Numbered from the stretch's first letter, positions 30,661-45,100 are shown. The stretch is 64,000 bases of DNA from Gorsachius magnificus (GCA_034008185.1 CM067095.1:7796610-7860609); one strand, 5' to 3'. A program made the numbers and translations. The notes: generated from the sequence alone by a model not told the origin.

Positions 30661-31884
30661 ATGGATGCTTTAAGGTCCTGGCCAGCAGTTGTATACTTTC
30701 TTCAAGGATTCATAGTTTTCAGAAACTTTGCTAGATTACATCAAATACATGAATAAGAGTTTCATATCTTTTCCTCCTATATTTGATTGTCAAGACCTGA
30801 AGTCACTTTTGCCATCTTGTATTGCACCCTCTCTACTACAACATGAATATTTCAGTGGTGTCTTAGCACTTAACTTCACTCCAGATGCAGTCTGGTAAGT
30901 ACCTTGGAAATGAAATGCATTGCTCCATATTTAAGGCTGTCATTTTAAATTATTGAACAGCAAAATAATGAAGGCTTAATCTCAATTTTAAACCTGTTCC
31001 TTAAATCTTATTTTAGCATCTCTCATTTAGAATTAATCAATCACAATGATCTGATATATAATACAGTAAGTTAAAATTAATAGGGCTCAATCTTTACTGC
31101 TACATATTTAAAGGAAGCACATTTGTCACTATGGAAAGATATTTCTCCAACATGTAAAATGAATTAAAAATGAGCACCACATAATAAAGTGATGCAAAGA
31201 TTGCATGAGAAAGAAAAATGAGTGCATTGTTTCACTATGAAATGTTTCAGCCTAGACGTTCCTCTCAGGGCACACGAGTGAGGCAATCTGCTAAACCAGA
31301 GCTATTAAGGAACTGGGAGCACAAGGTACAAAAACATATTAACAGGCTGCACTGGTGTGCTGATCCCTCTGCGGCAACGCCATCTAATTTCCTTGGTGGT
31401 GGTTGTGTTGGGAATGTAGAGGTGATCAGGAGAACGAGAAAGAGTTGGAATGGCTTTTTTTTAGGTGCTTCCAAAGTATGGATGTAACCTCAGATACCAA
31501 AGAGGCATTTCAGTTCAGGATCTGAGTAAGTTTCTGCTTACTCTATCACTAGTTTGGTTTTCGTATTAGTTCAGTCTTTCATCTGTGTGCTTGAATTACT
31601 GACACAGATGTCAAAAATAGGGGAACCAGCAAGAGTTATCATCTGCACTCTGGTGGGAATCAACTCTCACAACTGAACTAATTTTGCTGTAGATGAGCAA
31701 CTGATTTTAAATTCCCCTACCTTAACAGTTAGGTTATTTTGGTAACCAACAGCAGGCAGGGCTTCATCCAGTGGGACACTGGCAGTTTTCTGCAGAGCTC
31801 TTAGTTTATTCTAAGCACTTTAGAAATAAACACATGGATTTTAATTACCAAAATGGCTTATGTGACAAACTTTCAGTTGAGGTA
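30661..31884. other. Unique intergenic sequence between CR1 copy 1 and the LTR
   Basis: AT-rich sequence with no recognised gene or repeat. Open frames are short and uninformative. Confidence 0.45.
31880..31884. repeat. Target-site duplication, left (AGGTA)
   Basis: AGGTA directly precedes the TG of the LTR and is repeated exactly after its terminal CA. Confidence 0.85.
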
Positions 31885-32437
31885 TGTCCTGGTTTCGGCT
31901 GGGATAGAGTTAATTTTCTTCACAGAAGCTAGCATAGTGCTGTGCTTTGGATTTAGTACTAGAAGAATGTTGATAACACGCTGATGTTTTTAGTTGTTGC
32001 CAAGCAGTGCTCAGACTACTCAAGGACTTTTTGAGCTTCTCCTGCTCGGCCAGGTGCATAACAAGCTGGGAGTACAGCACAGCTAGGACCCAAACTGTCC
32101 AAAGAGCTATTCCATACCATATAACGTCATGCTCGGGGGGGTTGGTGGGTCGGTCGGTCTCTCGGGTACTGATCGCTGCTCGGGACGGGCTGGGCATCGG
32201 TCGGCGGGTGGTGAGCAATTGCATTGTGCATCATTCGTTTTGTATATTCTGTATATTTTGTTATCATTCTCATTATTACTATTATTATTATTTTCTCTTA
32301 TTAAACTGTCTTTATCTCAGCCCTCGGCTCTAACCTTTTTCCCCTTCCCGATTCTCTCCCCCATCCCACTGAGGGAGGGGGGGGAGTGAGCGAGCGGCTG
32401 CGTGGTGCTTAGTTGCCAGCCGGGTTAAACCATGACA
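31885..32437 (+). mobile_element. Solo LTR of an ERVL-class avian endogenous retrovirus
   Basis: The element starts TGTCCTGG and ends CATGACA, thus TG...CA bounded. It is flanked on both sides by the 5-bp direct repeat AGGTA (31880-31884 and 32438-32442), the duplication size of class III (ERVL-like) elements. An ATTAAA poly(A) signal lies at 32300-32305, next to a (ATT)n stretch. There is no internal gag/pol sequence or second LTR nearby, so it arose by LTR-LTR recombination. The family is one I recognise from many bird genomes. The region where a TATA box would be expected (around 32130) is a G-run, suggesting a damaged promoter. Confidence 0.88.
32300..32305 (+). promoter_or_regulatory. 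Poly(A) signal in the solo LTR
   Basis: ATTAAA lies in the 3' half of the LTR, followed by a T/C-rich stretch, the usual R-region signal. It marks the LTR as + oriented. Confidence 0.6.
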
Positions 32438-32442
32438 AGGTA
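32438..32442. repeat. Target-site duplication, right (AGGTA)
   Basis: An exact copy of the left 5-bp repeat, directly after the LTR end. Confidence 0.85.
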
Positions 32443-35400
32443 CATGGAGGAACAGACTCTGTGTGCTTATAGTGTACAATATAGAACTTGAATACCAGAC
32501 TGATACTGCAATCTCCTGCTTAGATGCTGCATATTCTTGAAGGTGACTAATTTCATATGCACTGAACTTTTTGATTATAGATTTCCTCAGGCACTCCAAG
32601 TTAGTCTTTTGTACTTTCCCAGTACAAAACTGTCTTGACAAAACTGATCAGGTTCTTTGCACCAAAGAAGCAATTTAGGAGACAACAAGTCTCTTCAGGT
32701 CAGATGCATGCAGCCTGTGGATTACATCCATGACAGTATGTGCAAGATACTGAAAGGCCTATAAAAGAGAGAGTAACCAGGAATGAGCGGCAGCCAGGAA
32801 TAAGGAGCAGCCACAGTCAGAACATTCACCTACTGACAAGCTAATTTCCGTGTAATCTCAAATTCAGCCTAAGCAAAAGATATGTGGGTGACATGAATTA
32901 TTCCCATAGCGGTAGCCTAATCTCAGCCATTCTGCATCTTGGGCATCTTTCGAGCATGCAGTGCCTTATTTGCATGAATTACCTGTGAACTGAATGCACA
33001 GAGAGTCCAGTCAAGAAATGAGAAAGCAAGAGAGAAGAGGGGCCGTAAGCATCAGCTCTGCCTTTGAAAAATCGACATGACTTGTATGATCAAAAAGGAT
33101 GGACACCACTATTTGTAGACAGGAGCTGGAGGGCATTCACTCGAGAGAGGGTTCAAGTGGAGTCTAAGTGGATGACAGTACGCTCTTGCAGCCCTGAATA
33201 AAGCCAGGAAATAATTTTTAAGAGTGGGGGAAAACAGGACTGTAGCCTCCACTGTGGCATGTGCTAGGGCATGCACTGCAGGCACTGTGGTGGGGGAGTT
33301 ACTGTTAGTCTGCAGAGCTTTCCTTACTGAATCAAGCCTCCATCCATCCGTAAACACGAAGAAGGGAACAGAGGGATTCAAGCCCAGCATGCAGGTGTTA
33401 GGCTGGCTCATGTGCTCACTATTTGGGACTCCTCCTGAGTCTTATTTACTGTGCAGGGGAACTCTGGCCAAGGCATCTTTATTGCTTCGAGACCCTTGTT
33501 GCTAAACTCAGGTGCAAAGTTTGTAATACTTCAGTAGTTTCTATTGTAGCTTTAAAAAGCTTTAAGTAGGTCTTTTCAGTGACAGAAGAATTATGCAGTG
33601 ACCAAATCTGCAGGACCATCTCTGAGATGGTCTGGGAACCTCTGTAACCAGCTCTGCAGGGTGTTGGGAATGCACAAATCCCTGCCCGCCAGCACGCGGT
33701 GGGAACACAGCGTGTTTTGCTATGTGTTGTGTACACACAGACAGGCAATAGTCAGCTCCCAAAAATGCAGGCCAGAAATGCCCACTGCATTCAGACTTCT
33801 GTCAAGGGAAACAAACCCCTATCCAGAACACAGAAAGATGTTTTTAAAACTGGTTCTCTTTCACATTGCTTTGTTCTGTTTTTCTCATTCTCAAACATAG
33901 AGTTAACTCCCACCTGACACTGTGCTATGGAAAGGAGAATGGCAGATACTATGAAAACAGAGAAATCCTCCAGCCTCCCAGTAAGATAAAAAGCACCAGC
34001 CTCCAGCCCTTAGAAGCTGTTAGGCACACTTTTAAAGAAGTGATTTTTTTAAAAGGACACACAATTTTTCTAAACTTCAAGAGTTTTTAATGACTCTCAC
34101 CAAATCCAGGTTTATGGTCTTGTAGTGACAAATAGAACATCTGGTTGTACAGAGCAAGAAATACAAATCAGTCCTAATACCAAAACATAAAAATCTCTGA
34201 GCCATTTGTAGTTTTTCTGTACTGCTAGTGGCTAACAGAGAGTGAAGGATAGAGCAGTGGTGCTAGAAGATTGATCAGCATTAATTTGAAAACTAATTCT
34301 TAAGATTTATCCTTTATGAATAATGAAGAAAAATTCATGCTGAATTCTACTTTATATCATTTGACATATCCCTGGCCCAATCAATGAATCTCATGAGTGC
34401 ATTTGCCCCTATTTCAGCCAAAGACACCTGTGACCCTAGTCTTAACTACTGTCCTTGTGACTGCTCCCCAATCAAAATCAGGTTTTTGCACTAGTATTTT
34501 AGCCTGTGGTTTCCTTCTTTCTGTCTGACTCAGTTCTCTGATGGACACTACAAATAAAAGTTATTTTAAGCAAAACTTCTACAGGAAAGATGCTTTTCCT
34601 GAAACAAAGATGATCAATTTTGCCTTGGACCCATCAGCAATAGCCTTCAAGGAAAAATAAAACAACAATCTTGTTTATTACCTGATCTCCATCAACTGCT
34701 GTTGTTGGATTCAGGACTTCTCTATTACAAATTTGCTCTACTCAGATTGTGTTGTTATTTCATCATTGTCACTACTAACCTTTTAATTTCCACAGATTTT
34801 CATCTCTAAGTTTCTTAATTAAGCAGAAATAATGAGCTAGTGAATTCACTTGATAGCACCTCCTGAACTAAATACAAGACAGGTGATGCTAAAACTGCTT
34901 ACTCTGTGCATTTTGGATAGGAATCATGGGCTCAGTTTCATTGCTACTGTTCAGGGAAGTAAAAAAAAAAAAACATACAGATTCACTTCCCTTTTTCCTT
35001 TCCCCTTGGCTTCCTTTTTACCCTGCTTTTCACTGGAGGAATCGTCTGGACCATTGCTTTTGGACCAGATAACTACATAGATGCTACCTAGATCATTAAA
35101 ACTGTAGTTACATTTTTCCCTCAAACCTGTTTAGCAGATTCATTATGATGGCTATATTGATATTGCCTGACAATCTGTTTTATTATAGCCTAAACAAATG
35201 CTAATGCTTTATTTAATTAAGAAGATATATAGATTAAGGCAGATGGAATGTCTTTTTGTAACAAAGGACCTGCACAGTGTTTTTGGAAGCAGACAAAAAA
35301 TAAGACATGTCACATTTCAGCCAAAAAAAAAAAATGCAAGTAGGGCATTAGTCCAACGCTTTTGTATTGTGCATTTCAAAGTTTGCACCCAGTGGGTGGG

Positions 35401-36834
35401 GCAAAAATAAATCAGGGCCTCCTATGGTGAAAACGTATTTGGGATTCAAGCATCTAGAATCTGACCCTATCTTCTGCTCCCTGGGATTGTCAGCTGCTTC
35501 AGGGGTCGTCTGATATATACCTCCTTTTCTCACTTCTGAGAATTTTTAGCTTGGAGTGTGTTTGAAAACACTTCAGAAAAAGGGTGGAAAACACAGAGTG
35601 CCTTCTTTGAAATACACTCCTTTGTTAAATTCCTTTCCCAAGGGTAAAGAGACTCTCAAACACCTGAGGGCAACAAATGACTCTATTCAACGCTCTCACA
35701 AATGACCTAATAAACTCCCAAAGGGTTACAATACCTTATTTGTCATCATTTCTTGTCAGCTATTTATAGCACCAATGTAAATTGAGGCAAAACAATAAAT
35801 ATCTCAGTTATTTTCTTTATTTTGAAGATTTGTGAAAGCCCAAGTGGTGCTTTACAATTTAAAAACCCCAATAATTAATTTTGCAATTGAATTTAAATCA
35901 TTCTCACACATTTTATGTTATGTTAAACAAAGTTTGTATCTACCTACATGCAAAACATCTGTCACCATTTCACTCACTTCCCTTGGAGTATTTGCGGACA
36001 ATGACTTCATAAAATTCTGTTTTGGTTAAATTTTAAAATACCAAATCATAGCCTGATGGACCATGTTACAAATGATCCTGCTGAATGGATTTCCACATGG
36101 ACTTTGGTGAGAAAGCATGGTGATCAGTATGGCAGTAAAGATCCTGACCTCAGTAATTTGAAGATGTAGTAACTCCATTGTATTTAAAGTCTGTTCTGGA
36201 CTGAATTCTGATCCATGGTCCTACCCATTGCATCACTCTTGCATGTATCAGATATAGATGTAATATCAAATATATTTGATATTGTAATATATTTATCCTA
36301 TCAGGCAGATGATGTACTTATGTACATGGCTTCACTGACTTGAATTGAGTTGTGCGGATACTGTTAAATGAGCCTACTACGAATGGCTTTACCACTACCA
36401 CTACTGCTTTGTAAGCAGTACTTCTGAAGTATCACCATGCCTCTAGACACAACTGAATAAAATGACTGAGGGCTCATTAGGTGCTCTTTTGGTGTCTCTT
36501 TTGTTGCAAATTATTTGCCCAAATCAATTCAAGTCAGTGGAGCTGTGCCAATTTACACTATCCTGCTGAACTGGCCCTAAGAAATCTAGCCACATGGTAT
36601 ATTCTGAGTTCTCTCTAGAGTATTTTATGTGGACTGCATCATTTGTAATGCGGCACGGTATGTAAAATACATCTTTCCATCTCTTGCAACATCTTTTGCA
36701 ATATCCTTTGACTTATCAGCTTCACTGTCACCCCCACCTACTTCATATATTTCTTTTGATGTCTGTGATGAAACACCCATCTCCTGGCAGCAGGAGTCAA
36801 ACATCTTGGTTACTAGTTTCACTGGTCTGTCTAC

Positions 36835-36872
36835 ATATACATATATGTGTGTATATATATGTATGTATGTAT
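36835..36872. repeat. TA/TG-rich microsatellite
   Basis: Alternating ATAC, TATG and GTAT units form a purine-pyrimidine alternating tract of about 38 nt. Confidence 0.7.
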
Positions 36873-38859
36873 TTAAAGTTTTGTAGTTATTACATGGATT
36901 CCTCCTGGAAAAAAAAGAAGAAAGTGACAGAATTCGCACGAGGCACATGAACGACACTCAGATACTGCTGTGGCCATGGCTGCAGCAGACACAAAATTGA
37001 GAAGGAAGGATTAAGGGCTGTCAGAAGAAATATTCATGTGCCCCAAACAAGTTTTAGGGAGATTTAGGCACCTAAATCCTCAGCTTCAGTCTGCATAATT
37101 TCTTTAGCGTATGTCTAACCCTGGATAGGCCTAAAATCATTCTTTGAGCACTTAGTTTCCAGATCCTCGCAGTTCTGTCTTCTGGACATAGGTGGTTGAG
37201 CAGCTGGGTACCAGTCCTGCCTGAGCCCTCCTGGAATACAGGACCTAGAGATAGTATCAAAGTACCAATTCCTGGAGGAGCATGCCAGGAATATATCAAT
37301 AGCCCTGAGCTTGGCACACTGTGCAGTGGTTGTGGCCATTCGTATTTTAAAATAATAAATTTGACTTCTACATGCAGTGGTTTCATGGCGAGAGAGCTCA
37401 GCCAGGAAGAATAGGCTCAAAACCCAAAAATAAGGTAATGAAGAGCAAAAACGTATCATTAGTTTATATTCACTGGGAAAAGGGAACTATGGGTGCCTAC
37501 ACGGGTGTAAAGAAGTTCTTGTTTTCAAAGTCTGCATAGTACTCTGCTGTGTCTCACTCCTACTAACCTCCTTGTAAGCAGATTAAAGATGTTCCAAAGG
37601 AGAAATATAGTTCACTACAAGTACCAAGGAAGGGAAATCTTTTTTTTCAGAGTTTTCAGGGATGAAAGTAGGAAACAAAAGAGAAAATTCAGCTCGTGGT
37701 AGCTGTTGATTTTAAGAAAAATTAATGGTTGTGAGCATTGTACCAAATCATCCTGTGTCTTGGTAAGTGTGAATCATCTCACCCAGTCTCTGCTATCTAG
37801 AAGTTAGGAGTTTGATCTGGACGTCGTCAGTGGGGATAGTATATGCCATATTGAGAGGACATTCTTTCCCATCCTAAGTATTGATAGGATGGTCACGTTC
37901 TGCAGGTGCTGGTTTCTTTCCATCAGCAAAAGCTTCTTCTGAACTAATCATCAAGGTTGATGCCTGTTTTAGGTGGCTAAAGCTAAAAGAAAGTAATTCT
38001 GCCTTTTTGTAGACATTATAATTTTGTGTGTAGTCACTATGTTCAAGGAAGGATGAATGCCTTTAGGCAGCTAGAGACAAAGGAGCAAAGGAAAATGTAT
38101 ATGCTCCCTAATGTCTGGAAAAACTCTTCTTCACATTGCAGTTGTATTCCTGTATCCATAATGGCTTATGGGACTGAGAGATCCCAGGTTTGTAGGGAAC
38201 TCGTCTTTTGTGAGATCAGATGACACGAAAGTGGGCTAGATTTCAGGCACACAAAATTGCCTGCTGTTTGTTTTGTTCTGCACAAGGAGAACTCCTTTCA
38301 TTGGTTCTGAAGCATTATCTCAGTAGGTATGATTAATAATAACAATCAAATATTACAAACATACGCAGGTAGCTAATGTCAAATAACAGTTTTGTAAAAG
38401 CCTGTTCAGAGCTGGATTAGACTTGGTACTCAAAATGCTAACAGCAATGATGATAAATGTTACTGAAATATTATTAATACAGACACATCCTAACACATGT
38501 CCTCTACATCTTTTCTAACTCAATATATGATAAATAAAACATCAATCAGACCTAAGGAAAAAGAAAAAAAAAAGAGATGCTATAATATGGCCATAATATG
38601 GTGATGAAATCAAGTGCCTCTCCAAGTCTCAATTTATGTATTTAAATGATCTTTGCCTTAAACAATGGTTGCAACCAGACAGACATATGGTAAATACGTC
38701 ATGATCCATTATGTGCTATTCAGACCAAGAAAGCTGGTCGGGGAGGGGGAGGTTTGGTATTAAAAGTGATCTGGTGTTATGTACACTCAAGTAACCCCTT
38801 CATGGGGAAGAAGGGGGAAAAAAAAAAACTTTGTGAAAAGGGAAAAAAAATCTTAAAAA

Positions 38860-39085
38860 GCAAAGCTGAACACTTTGCTGCTGTGCAGTGAAAGTGAGAA
38901 ACGGTCCCCCCTGCCGGGGAAGTTGATGAATAATCCGCAGATCTCAAGCTGAGCCTTGGGCTCAGAGCGGCTGGTATCCCATACTAACACTAATCAACCA
39001 GTATGAAACATCCATTTTAAACGCAAATGAGGGGGGCCTTTTCAAAGGAAACCCAAAGAGGGGAGGGAGGGGGAGTTCAAAGCTC
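38860..39085. promoter_or_regulatory. Candidate enhancer with AP-2 palindrome and TCF/LEF-like sites
   Basis: A compositionally distinct island sits between A-rich runs. It contains the perfect inverted repeat CTGAGCC-TTG-GGCTCAG (38949-38965), whose core GCCTTGGGC fits the TFAP2 GCCN3GGC consensus. Two TTCAAAG cores (39041-39047, 39076-39082) resemble TCF/LEF sites. Function is inferred only from motifs. Confidence 0.3.
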
Positions 39086-39096
39086 AAAATGGTTCT

Positions 39097-39131
39097 TTCT
39101 TTCTTTCTCTCTCTCTCTCTTTTTTTTTTTC
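39097..39131. repeat. CT-rich / T-run low-complexity tract
   Basis: Repeated TTTC units pass into a CT dinucleotide run and then a T-run, a typical polypyrimidine microsatellite. Confidence 0.8.
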
Positions 39132-42100
39132 TAAAGAAGACAGAAATATGGTTGGTTATTATCTAAGTTATTGCTGCAAAGAATTTTGAAATTAAAAGAT
39201 AAGCTTTCAGAGGAAGCTCAGTAATTTTCATAAAGAAGGACTTAAAACAGATGTGCCCTCTTTAATCGGGGTGTGCTTGAAAAAATATAAATGCATTTTT
39301 AACATAGCAGGGGGAAAAAATCATATGGTTTCACATTTGTCTCCTGGGCAAAAATAATTAAAAAAAAAAGTCTCACTGCATTAAGTATCTCACAAATAGC
39401 CACCACTAGAACTTTCTTATCTGGCAGAAAGTGGGGTGAATGATTAGCCAGTGTTTAGAAAGCAGAAAAATATTTTATGTTGTTCACTTTATTTTTCCTT
39501 TTTTCCACTCTGGCTTTTTCTATTCAAATGTCCACTAAAGGGAATTAACACCTTCATCAGGGTCAGTATGGGACTGCTAGTAAAACCCTAACATTTACTG
39601 ATATTTTATTTGTTGTCTTTCTTCTCAGTAAACTTTTTCTTACAATTTCTGTGTCCAGTAGCATGCTATGGCAAATAAATTCCCTATCCAAAACTCTGGT
39701 CTCTTACCTTTCTTCTGGTAATACAGGACTGCCCTTGTAGATTCAGTCGAGAAAAAAAGGCGTCCCTGATACCAGAGAAGGTTTCCTTGAATAAAGGCTA
39801 GGGACTGAGATGTTAAGGATTCAGTGTTTTCCAGATGTTTTTTCCTGAACACCACTAGCTTTGAATGAGCTATTTTTGCCTTGTTTTCCTAAGTCCATGC
39901 TGAAGGAGGATGCATTTTCAGCAGGAAGTTATTGCTAGAATATGGAATAGCAAGAAGCTAATTTGATTTTCTGGAATAAAGTAACACAACAATCCTCATA
40001 AAAATCCTCTCCCCAAGGAAACCACATGTCCTGACTGGTTGCTCAACTGCAGCTTATAACAAGTCTGACAGCTGCCAGGGGAAAGTTTTTGTACAGAACA
40101 TTACAGACATGTTTTGTTAAGTACACAAAGAGCTGATAATCCTGCAGCATTAAACTTGTGTACCTTTTGGCTGGAGCCGCAAGAAGTTGTAACTTCTTCC
40201 TTTTCAAGAATACCTCTTGAAGAGGACTATTTTTGAGAACCTGCCCCCTCCCCTTACCACATCTCAGCCAGGGCTTTCACAGCGTGTAGCAAATCTCCCA
40301 CTGGTGTCAGAGGGGACAGCAGGTCCTGCATCTATGCTTTCTTCTGGCTGCCATCCAGATTGGCTCAGGCTACATGAGGGATGCCTAGAATGACCATCGC
40401 TGTGTGCCACCCCGTGCCTGCTTGCGTGGGGGGACACAGACCTGTGTCCTTGCAGTACACCTCATGAAGGGTCACCTTGAGCTGGGCAGTTCCTGGTGCA
40501 GCCCACGCAATGACACCACTCAGTCAATAAACCCTCATTCCCACGAGGTCCCTTCACCCAGGAAATAACTTTGGCACAGCAAGCTTTCCTAGCAGGCACT
40601 GAACTGGCACTGCTAACCTGGAGCTTTCAAAGAAGAGGGATGACAGGATGGGAAGGTCCTTCCTTATTAGTGATCAGACCCAACAGAAGTCTTTTGCCCT
40701 TCAGAGTATCACAGGAGTCTACAGAGAGTCTGAAAAAGGATGGTAGGATGGTGAAACACCTTTCAAACAGCAGCAAGGCAGTCAAGGCACAAATGGCTGT
40801 TGCACTTTTCCTTGGGCAAATACAAATTGGAGCCCTCTGTCTACACATGGATATGCTCTCAACAACCTCTGCGGTTGCCTTATTTTTTTTTACCTGCTTT
40901 TTAGCAAGTTGCTAAGTTATGTTAGTAGTTTACTGCTCCAAACATCTACTGTGGCAGCTGGGGACCATGGGGGTACCCTTTCCCCGTGGCTTCTTTCTCC
41001 TTGTCTTGTGCTCTGCAGGACTTGTGTGAGAGGGAAGGGAGCTGGGGCGGTGCAGCAGTGTTACACCATGGGGCAATTCCAGGGAAGGGAGAGTTCCAGC
41101 TGGGCAGTGAAGCTGTTTGGTACTTCTGAAACAATGCAAGGCACACTCATAGCTGGATGGAAGGTCTGATCCTCCTTATTTTCTATGAATATAATATTTT
41201 GATGCTAAATACATGCATGCAACAGTGCAGTCACATAGGCTCAGATATTATTTTGCTGTGCACAGCTGTAGTCTGGAACCTGATACTGCAAATCTGACGG
41301 CTGTAAATATGCCATGAATTTGGAAGGGAGTTGTCTAACTATAAGGAATGTGGTCCTTCCATTACCAGTTATGTCAGCTGACAGCTGTACTCACAACTAA
41401 GCCACAGAACAATAAAACAGCACCTAATTATTAGAGGGAGTCAGGCACAGCAGGAGACCTGCTTTGACATTTGCCCATTTATGACTTAAATATTATGGCC
41501 ACCCCGCAGTAGGAGAAAAGCAATACAACCTTTTGACATAAAAAGCACCTATTATCTAGTTTTCCTTTTGTATAAGCAAAATAATGTTCTTCATACACAC
41601 TATAGCTCTGCTCTTCTACCGAAAAAGTCAGAGGAAAGAAATTTGCTGAAGAAAAATGAGATGCCAAATGCAAATGTTTCTGTCCCCAGCCTACAGAAAG
41701 CATAGGCTTGAGGTATGGCAGTAGCCTCAGCTATGTTCACTTTTCTGTAAACATAAATATCTTGGTTTGGAATTTTTACTTTAACTTCGTAGTGTCATAG
41801 TTTTAGCATAACAGAAATCTAATGCTCCTTCTGCTCCTGTATTCAAGAGCCCGCTTTCAAAGCTGAATGGTGACTTCTAATCTCTGTACTAACACTTCAC
41901 ATTTTTACACAAAAACAGCTGCTTCCCATAAACTGTGGACCATAAGTTAGTTTTCTTTATGTCCCACATTAGACCTCATTCATGACCAGTAGCCTAAGAA
42001 TGGAGCAAAATAAAGAAGTCCTGAACACAAATAGCAAGCAGTTGATCATGATCACCCTTTGGGTAAGCCAGGCAAAGAGAGGGACAAAAACTAGAGCACC

Positions 42101-45100
42101 CACAGAATGGAGTGTTGTCAAGTCTCAAATCACCGTTTCTCTACCCCGGTCTGTAGTAGACTAAGTTCTATCATGCTTTAATAGTAAAATTTTACAACAT
42201 TTTGAAATCCTGATGATAAATGCAAACTCACTGGTTTGTGGTTTTGTTTATGATTCAGGAGTCTTCCAAGTGGTTCTTTGACCTTTATGCAATATTTCAC
42301 TTAATACCTCACCTAGCTGATGAAATTTTGCTGTTATAGCAGTGCTATTACAATGGCACATACTCAATATATATACAGTATGTCAGTCAAGCATGATTTA
42401 CAACTAAACACGGGAAGAGTTGGTGTTACTGATGTACCTCTATATTAAGGATTATAATGAGGCAATGTGCTCATTTTAGTTATGCAAATTTCTCTTATAT
42501 AGACAGGAATTTACTACAGCTTTGCACTTGTAGCCCATTGCAGTATTTACTTTTTACAATTCTGGAAAAAAGGCCCAATCTTGTTTGCTGTACTCCTGTG
42601 AGATGTCTCATTGAGTGAGAAAGTAGAACAGCATTTGCACCAAAATCCAACATATTTCAAAACAATCTGCTGTTCTGTGTACCTCTCAAATTCTCAAATG
42701 TCTTTGGAATTCTTTTAATTCAAAATTCTTTTGGCTTCTTCAGCTTCAGCACAGGTTAATCTTATAATAGAACCACACTCATTAAAATTAAGAAAATGTT
42801 AGTTACATTGCAGCTGTAATTAAAACCAGTCCTTGATGTTATGAGCTGTACATTATTTTCAAGCTATAATTGATACCCGTGATGATTTATTCAATCTATG
42901 CACACATTTTGCTAAATCTTTTAAACACTTTACATTTTCTTTTTAGGAAACAGATCATTAAAATTGAGTGATTTCTGCAGTGTAGATTATACACATTTTA
43001 TGGTCAACTGAATTTCAAGTTCTGTTATGGAGCATATTAAACATCTCTTGATTCTGTTTATGCATTGGTTTGAGTTGATAGAAGCTGTAGAGTTCTTAAG
43101 TGCCATTGATTGCCTCTACAGAACAATAGTCTATTACTTGGATGTCCTACATTTGTAAAATGAATCAGTGCATTTAAGCTATATTTGGTTTCTAGTCAGT
43201 ACAGTAGTTGTAGCATTAACATTTTTGATCTGTCAAATCAGTTGTAAAAGAAAACAAGTATGAAGTCTCCTTCATGATTTGCTTTTAAAATGTAATTGAA
43301 TTCTACAGCCAAGTGCATTAATCATGGTTGATTACTTAATAGAAGTTTTCTTTGTGAAGTACTTTTTGAAGTTAATGTTACCACCCTGTTTCTTTTAATA
43401 ATGATTATTTACAGCCAGTTTGGATGGGGCTACCAAAGCAGTGGGGTTTTATCCTCAAGCTAGAGAGAAGTGGGTCATCTGGTCTCTTGATTTCTGTAGC
43501 ATTTGTCAGACATGCAGTCCCTGGAGAATCCAAGACAGATCAGAACTCACAATTCTTGCTGAAATGAACATATTAGTTGAAGTTTGCTTCCATGCAGTGT
43601 TTTGCAATATCTCTGCATACAGGCATATCCTTTTGTATTTTTCCCATACATGGATGCTGCTCCTGTAAAATCTTCAAGTTTAGACAAAGAAAAAGTACTT
43701 TCTTATTTTTTGTATTTCAGCACTCAAGGAGGACCTCCTGCTCCTGAAGCCAGGCTCATCTTTTCCCCCTTACTGACTCCACTTCATGCTGAAGGTGTCA
43801 CTATTTCTGTGGTCTTAACTCCTTCCCCAGATGGAAAACTCCCTCCTGGGTTAAGAGTTAGCTGCAGAGAGGAAGGATAAACTGAAGGAACTGAGGAAAG
43901 GAATAGCAGCTTCATTTTGGTTGGAAAAAAGGCTGAGACATACCTATCTCTCACATCAAGCAGAGATTAAACAGAAAAGGCAACACAAAATAGAGATGAA
44001 ATAATTTTCTCACAGAGTCCTCTCTCAGCATAAAGGAATTTAAAGGAAATTATTTCTGTAGGATTCTGTGGAACAGTGGCAGAGCTGTGGAGCTGCGGCA
44101 GAAGAAAGCAGCAGTGGGTTCAGAGCAAATTTTGGTGGGTACATGGCCTGTACAGAGACAGCCTCTTCTTGATTTGAAGAATCTGGTCGGTTCATGTTCA
44201 GATTTCACAAGCTCTTTCATGAGAAGATAAACCTTGTATTCAGAGAAAAATCTCATAGAAGCTCAGTGGGAAGACACTTGCAGTGTTTTTTCCTCTTGAT
44301 GTTTCCCTCCCCACAAATTTCTGGTGATCTAAGCAGTGATCCAGTCCTGAGGCAACTGAGAGAGGTGACTTCCCATGTAACCTACAAACATCCTCATTCT
44401 GGTCTCATCTGTGCTTTGTCTATGTTAGCACAACTGGTGGCTCTTCTTTTGTTTGCCTTGCACTGGAGCCAAAGGAAACATTCACTCTTATCTAAGACAG
44501 TGGTATGGAGCAAAAGGAAAAAGAAGCATTTGAATAACCAGATTTATGGCCAAATATGTGCAGGTTGATCAGTGTGGTGGAGACCTATAAAACTGGGGAA
44601 GGGAAGGACAGGTCTGCAAAATCATCAGCTTCAGCTCTCTCTTTCTAATAATGGAACTGTTTATTACTGGAAAATGCATTTTAATCTCTTGCATCAGTAT
44701 TAATTTTATTCAAAGAAACAAAACTTTCTCAACAAGCTTCTAAACAAGGGTAGGAATAACGATTGTTTCAAAAAATATGCCTGTATTGTCAATTTTCAAG
44801 ATCTGAGTCCCCTAGTGCCAAAAATGTGTGTTGCTTGTGCCTGTGGCCATAATTCTTTACGTAGGAGAAGGCAATAGATTGTGCTTCTAACAGGAAAAAA
44901 TGAAACAATATTAAATGATTCTCCAGCTTGATTAAAAGCATAATAATTAAAGGGACTTGCATACAAGTAGACTGAGAATCCAGATTGTCTGAGAAGAAAA
45001 GTTCATCGTTGTTTTGCCTGTCCTATCCGCCGTTCAGACATCAGATCCTGACTGAGCAGCAATGGTACTACACTGGAACCTGTGCCAGGTTACAGCAATA

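Noticed and set aside
31910..32224. Open frames of 104-108 codons on both strands inside the LTR
   Set aside because: The LTR is non-coding; these are chance frames.
40571..40915. 114-codon + strand open frame
   Set aside because: No domain recognised, overlapping frames on both strands are equally open, and no splice structure.
44194..44568. 124-codon + strand open frame in the gene desert
   Set aside because: No recognisable motif or homolog and isolated from any exon-like signals.
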